Part shown: positions 55,790 to 64,000 of the stretch, piece by piece
How the letters are laid out: each line of letters starts with the position of its first letter
Position numbering within the stretch: the stretch's first letter is position 1
Source: Aquila chrysaetos chrysaetos
Lineage: Eukaryota; Chordata; Aves; Accipitriformes; Accipitridae
DNA: 64,000 bases
NCBI RefSeq assembly: GCF_900496995.4
Contig: NC_044024.1
Coordinates: 21,268,698 to 21,332,697 of the forward strand
Reading direction: 5' to 3'
Position numbers and translations under genes: made by a program
Notes under the pieces: generated by a model
Seen by the model: the letters and a program-made list of their open reading frames with translations, nothing else
What the model was told of the DNA's origin: nothing
The model's database searches: none

Positions 55790-56027
55790 CGCCGGTGCGC
55801 CGTGCGGCTGAGCGGAGCCGTGTGGGTAATGTAGGCGCGCAGGGAAGGTACCTCCTCGCTGCGGTTGAGCGGGAGCGGCGGGAAGCTCCGTAGCCGGGAG
55901 AGAGCGGGAGAGAAGGGCTCCTCTCCAGCCCACGGGGTCGGAAGCGCTCTCCGCGGAAGGCCAGGGCAGGCGGCCGCGGCCATGAGGAAAGCGGTAAGAA
56001 CCTCCCGGCGGAGCCTCCGCTCGCAGT

Positions 56028-56143
56028 GTCAGGATGGCCGAGTGGTCTAAGGCGCCAGACTCAAGGCGTTCCGCGCCTTCCCGTGGCGGGTTGGGTATTC
56101 TGGTCTCCGTATGGAGGCGTGGGTTCGAATCCCACTTCTGACA
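56028..56143 (+). tRNA. tRNA-Leu (anticodon CAA), intron-containing
   Basis: Folds as a class II tRNA. The acceptor stem is GTCAGGA with TTCTGAC. The A box is GGCCGAGTGGTCTAA. The anticodon stem is CCAGA with TCTGG and the anticodon CAA is at 56062-56064. There is a long variable arm, and the B box is GGTTCGAATCC. A 32-nt intron (56066-56097) interrupts one base 3' of the anticodon, as in other vertebrate tRNA-Leu(CAA) genes; the spliced form looks identical to the mammalian tRNA as I remember it. A run of 8 T from 56148 provides the RNA polymerase III terminator. Confidence 0.97.
56066..56097 (+). other. tRNA-Leu(CAA) intron
   Basis: 32-nt insertion between CAAG and TTCTGG. It is GC-rich with internal self-complementarity (GCG...CGC and CCCG...CGGG), as expected of a pre-tRNA intron. 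Confidence 0.85.
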
Positions 56144-56147
56144 CCAC

Positions 56148-56155
56148 TTTTTTTT
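56148..56155 (+). terminator. RNA polymerase III T-run terminator
   Basis: Eight T residues starting five bases after the mature tRNA end. Confidence 0.85.
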
Positions 56156-56159
56156 CCTT

Positions 56160-56177
56160 CCCCCCCCCCCCCCCCCC
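56160..56177. repeat. Homopolymer of 18 C
   Basis: C run immediately downstream of the tRNA terminator. On the other strand it is a G run able to stack. Confidence 0.85.
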
Positions 56178-57034
56178 TTTTTCGTGCGAATTTAAAATGA
56201 TTAAAAGGTCGCAGCTAAAGCCAGAGATTTGAGTGCAAATAGAAACTGCAGCGAGGCCCGCGGCGCCAGAAATAATTTCCATAGTGTGCACGTCCTCGAA
56301 TAGAGAAATAATAAAAAAAACCCCCCAAAAACCGAAGCATGAGTAAAGCCACGTTTTTCTGTGGCGATGACTCTCAAGAGCCCGTTACCCGTTACAGCCC
56401 GGCTGAGGATTTCCCGAGGGCGTTTAAGATTTTAACAATCTTTTTAACACACGACCCAGCAATATAAGTGCGCGTATAAAATCAAGCAAGCGCACGCCTT
56501 TGGGGAGCTACCGATTAAGCTCCTTGGAGTTTTATTCTAGATTCCCATTTTGGTTTCTCAAGAGCTTACCGACGTGAGGCCAGGCCCCTCGCCGTGGTGC
56601 AGCCCCCCCGGGACCCCGGGCGGCCCGAGCACACTGCGGCCGTGCAGTATTTTGCAACGTTTAAAGAGCCGCAGGCGCTGAGGAAAGCTCGGGTGTATCC
56701 TCAAGGTGAGGGGCTGCCGCAGCTTCAAGGCGGGCACCGACGAGACATTCCCCCCCCCCCAGCCCCCGGCGCCGCCGCCATGTCCTGGGGGTCCCGGCCC
56801 GCCTCAGCGCAGCACGGCCCGCCCTCCCTCAGGGCTCCGCCAATCGAACGGCTCCAGCTCGCCTCGCTCCTATGGGCTAGCGGCAGGCCGTGCCGGAGAC
56901 AGGTTGAACGAATCAGAGGCCGGCGGCGAGTCGCGTGGGCCGGCGCCGCCGCCAATAGGAAGTGCCCGGGCGGGGCCGAGCTGCCGGTGGGTCGGCGCCC
57001 GCCAATGGGCGTCAGGCGGCGGAGCGGGGCGGTC

Positions 57035-62022
<4,988 letters not shown>

Positions 62023-64000
62023 GTAAGTCTTTTCTTCGTTTTCTTTTCTGCATTTCTATTGTATTTTTACAGAATAAGGCTGATACTAAAAGAGGCAAGT
62101 CAGAGTGCAAATTCTATTTTTGGCTTCTTTCTTTGTTAGTCAGTGATGCTAACCTCTCTGGCAGTGAGCAATGCAAAATAGCTGTTGATTAGTTCAGAGA
62201 GGATATGTCTTCTCTTAAAATACGCCTGTAAAAGAGGGGTTTTGTTTTGTGTGAAACAGAAGGAGCGTTAGAGCTCCAGTCATGATTTAGATTTTCTTCC
62301 AATTAGCTTTATGCTTTTCTTGGCTCAAATAGAAGAGGAAACTCTGTTTGCAAACTTTTACTTTACTACTGAGAAAGCACAAAATACTGATCGTAATCCA
62401 AAGCAAAGTGCTCTGTTGTGTAATTGCTGTGTGATAACTTCAACCATTACCTAGAATTCCATTTTGATAGGAAGGTTGTTCCTACAGTGCCTTGTTCAAT
62501 GATTCATTAATTCTGGAAGAATGGTGGCATTAGTTCTGTGATGTTCAGAGAGTAAGGACAAACGTTACTCGGGTTTTTTTTAGGTGTATTGCTTTCTGTG
62601 CTCCGTAATAAGCTTTTAAGAGATAGAATAAAAAATACAATTCTTAATCAGGTAAGAAATATTAAGATTAATTTACTATCCAGCAGCATGTTCAGTTTCT
62701 TGTTAGAAACTGCTCGAAGTGCTTTCCGTGCAGTAAAGCATCAGACAGCAGTCATATGGATGGTACTCTGCTGGAAAAGGCACATACTGGTTCCAAAGTG
62801 TTGCCTTGGAGTTTTTGTTGTGTTAATACCTAGAGAGTTCAAGGTCATTTTGTGTGTGGAAACTTTTGATTATTCTAGTAATCACAGAAAGCTAAGAAGG
62901 TAATAAAAAAATGCTCTAGGGTTAAGAGGATAGCATACAGAGTAAGCAAGACTATTTGCTAACATATTATTTGGATGGGGAGGCGGTCCCCCCCTTGCTT
63001 CAGAACTTAAGGTAAGCATTTCTTTCATCCCTCCTGTTGTTTTCCATCTCCAAAATCTAAAAGTAAAAAAAATAATACATTTTTGAGGAAGCATAATGAC
63101 AATGCTTTTTTTGCTTAGGTTCTGGGGGTAGATTGTTTTAAATTACCTGATCTCTTCCATTTCTCTGACCTCCTATGTGTCTTTTAACCATTCCTATTTG
63201 TTTTCATGTTTACTTTTCAGTATTTATTTACCTGTGACATTCGCTTTCCTCTGTCTCATACATATATTGTATCTCTAGTGATGAAGAGACATGATGGTTC
63301 TAAACTGCTAACAGTAAAATAAAGGGGTTATGTTGAGTCTTTACATGCTAAACAGTCCTATTGCTGATTCTGGCAATTTCATGTCTAACCTGGTTTTTTA
63401 GCTTATACAACCATCTAATGACTTCCATATAAAAACATCTTCCTTTGAGATTCTTGAGGTAAATTAATGTCTAGTGACCTTAGGCTTATGAAACCTCATT
63501 CTTGGGAAAAATCAGTTTTAACATCACTTGAAATATACTGCTCTGTACATAATATAGAATGAGATACACTGTAAAAGCAGTCAGAATGTACTGAGAGCAT
63601 TGCATTTCTTCAGGTGCTTATACGTCACATACTGGCTTTTCTCATGTATTTTACTCAGAAGGGAATTAATTTGGTGAAATGTCCTTTCATGCTTGGTTAG
63701 GTGGGTCAGGCCCTCTGTATGCTTCCGTAAAAAGTGGATCTGCTTATCAAACTTTTTTTTTCCTGTTTAGATATAACATCACAACCATAGTGATGTAGAG
63801 CTTCCCATAAGGGATTAAAAAATGGTATTCTTTCACAAATTTCAAATTTTCTGTTAACCCAGTTGGTTAGTAAACTATTAATGTAAATAAAACTGAGCCA
63901 ACTTACCGAGTGGAAGTTCTCATATTTCACATGTTTTCTTGAAAACGCTTCCTTTTGTTTTTTTCTGTTTACATCATTCCTAAGCCTTTGTGAGACTGAA
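62023..64000 (+). other. MAGT1 intron 6 (to the window edge)
   Basis: About 2.0 kb after the exon 6 donor. No MAGT1-like coding sequence or other gene was recognised, so the intron probably continues past the window. Confidence 0.7.

Noticed and set aside
56144-56146. Genome-encoded CCA after the tRNA
   Set aside because: Vertebrate tRNAs receive CCA enzymatically; three bases are easily a coincidence.

Overview
This is a stretch of vertebrate nuclear DNA, almost certainly from a bird. It carries four conserved housekeeping genes, all of which could be read exon by exon from splice sites and protein similarity. They lie in the order PGK1 (minus, 3' end beyond the left edge), ATP7A (minus, complete coding sequence), COX7B (minus, complete) and MAGT1 (plus, runs off the right edge). 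This is the same order and relative orientation as human Xq21.1 read backwards. A CR1-type LINE tail near 20.5-20.8 kb, a bird-type solo LTR inside ATP7A, and short introns (ATP7A coding exons span about 19 kb) point to a bird, probably a neoavian. The species was not determined.

Layout: 1-12.6 kb holds PGK1 exons 10 to 1 and ends in a CpG-rich, TATA-less promoter with GC boxes, a CCAAT box and a hypoxia-response-like site. 13-21.2 kb is intergenic, with no gene recognised and one degraded CR1. 21.2-24.8 kb is the probable long 3' UTR of ATP7A. 24.8-43.7 kb holds its 22 coding exons, which sum to 4,497 nt (1,498 aa plus stop) with no break. 43.7-52.3 kb is ATP7A intron 1, and a CpG island at 51.6-52.7 kb carries its promoter and a candidate non-coding exon 1. 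53.4-55.7 kb is COX7B. 55.5-57.4 kb is a second CpG island shared by the divergent COX7B and MAGT1 promoters, with an intron-containing tRNA-Leu(CAA) gene between them. 57.0-62.0 kb holds MAGT1 exons 1-6.

The genes are not an operon; each has its own promoter. Functions are glycolysis (PGK1), copper export and delivery to the secretory pathway (ATP7A), cytochrome c oxidase structure (COX7B) and oxidoreductase-assisted N-glycosylation with Mg2+ transport (MAGT1).

I found no undescribed system. The observations most worth checking are regulatory: a conserved HRE in the PGK1 promoter, a cluster of CACGTG boxes at the ATP7A promoter, a five-codon uORF just ahead of the ATP7A start, an antisense solo LTR with a perfect 5-bp target duplication, and a phase-compatible alternative first exon for MAGT1 with the tRNA in its intron.
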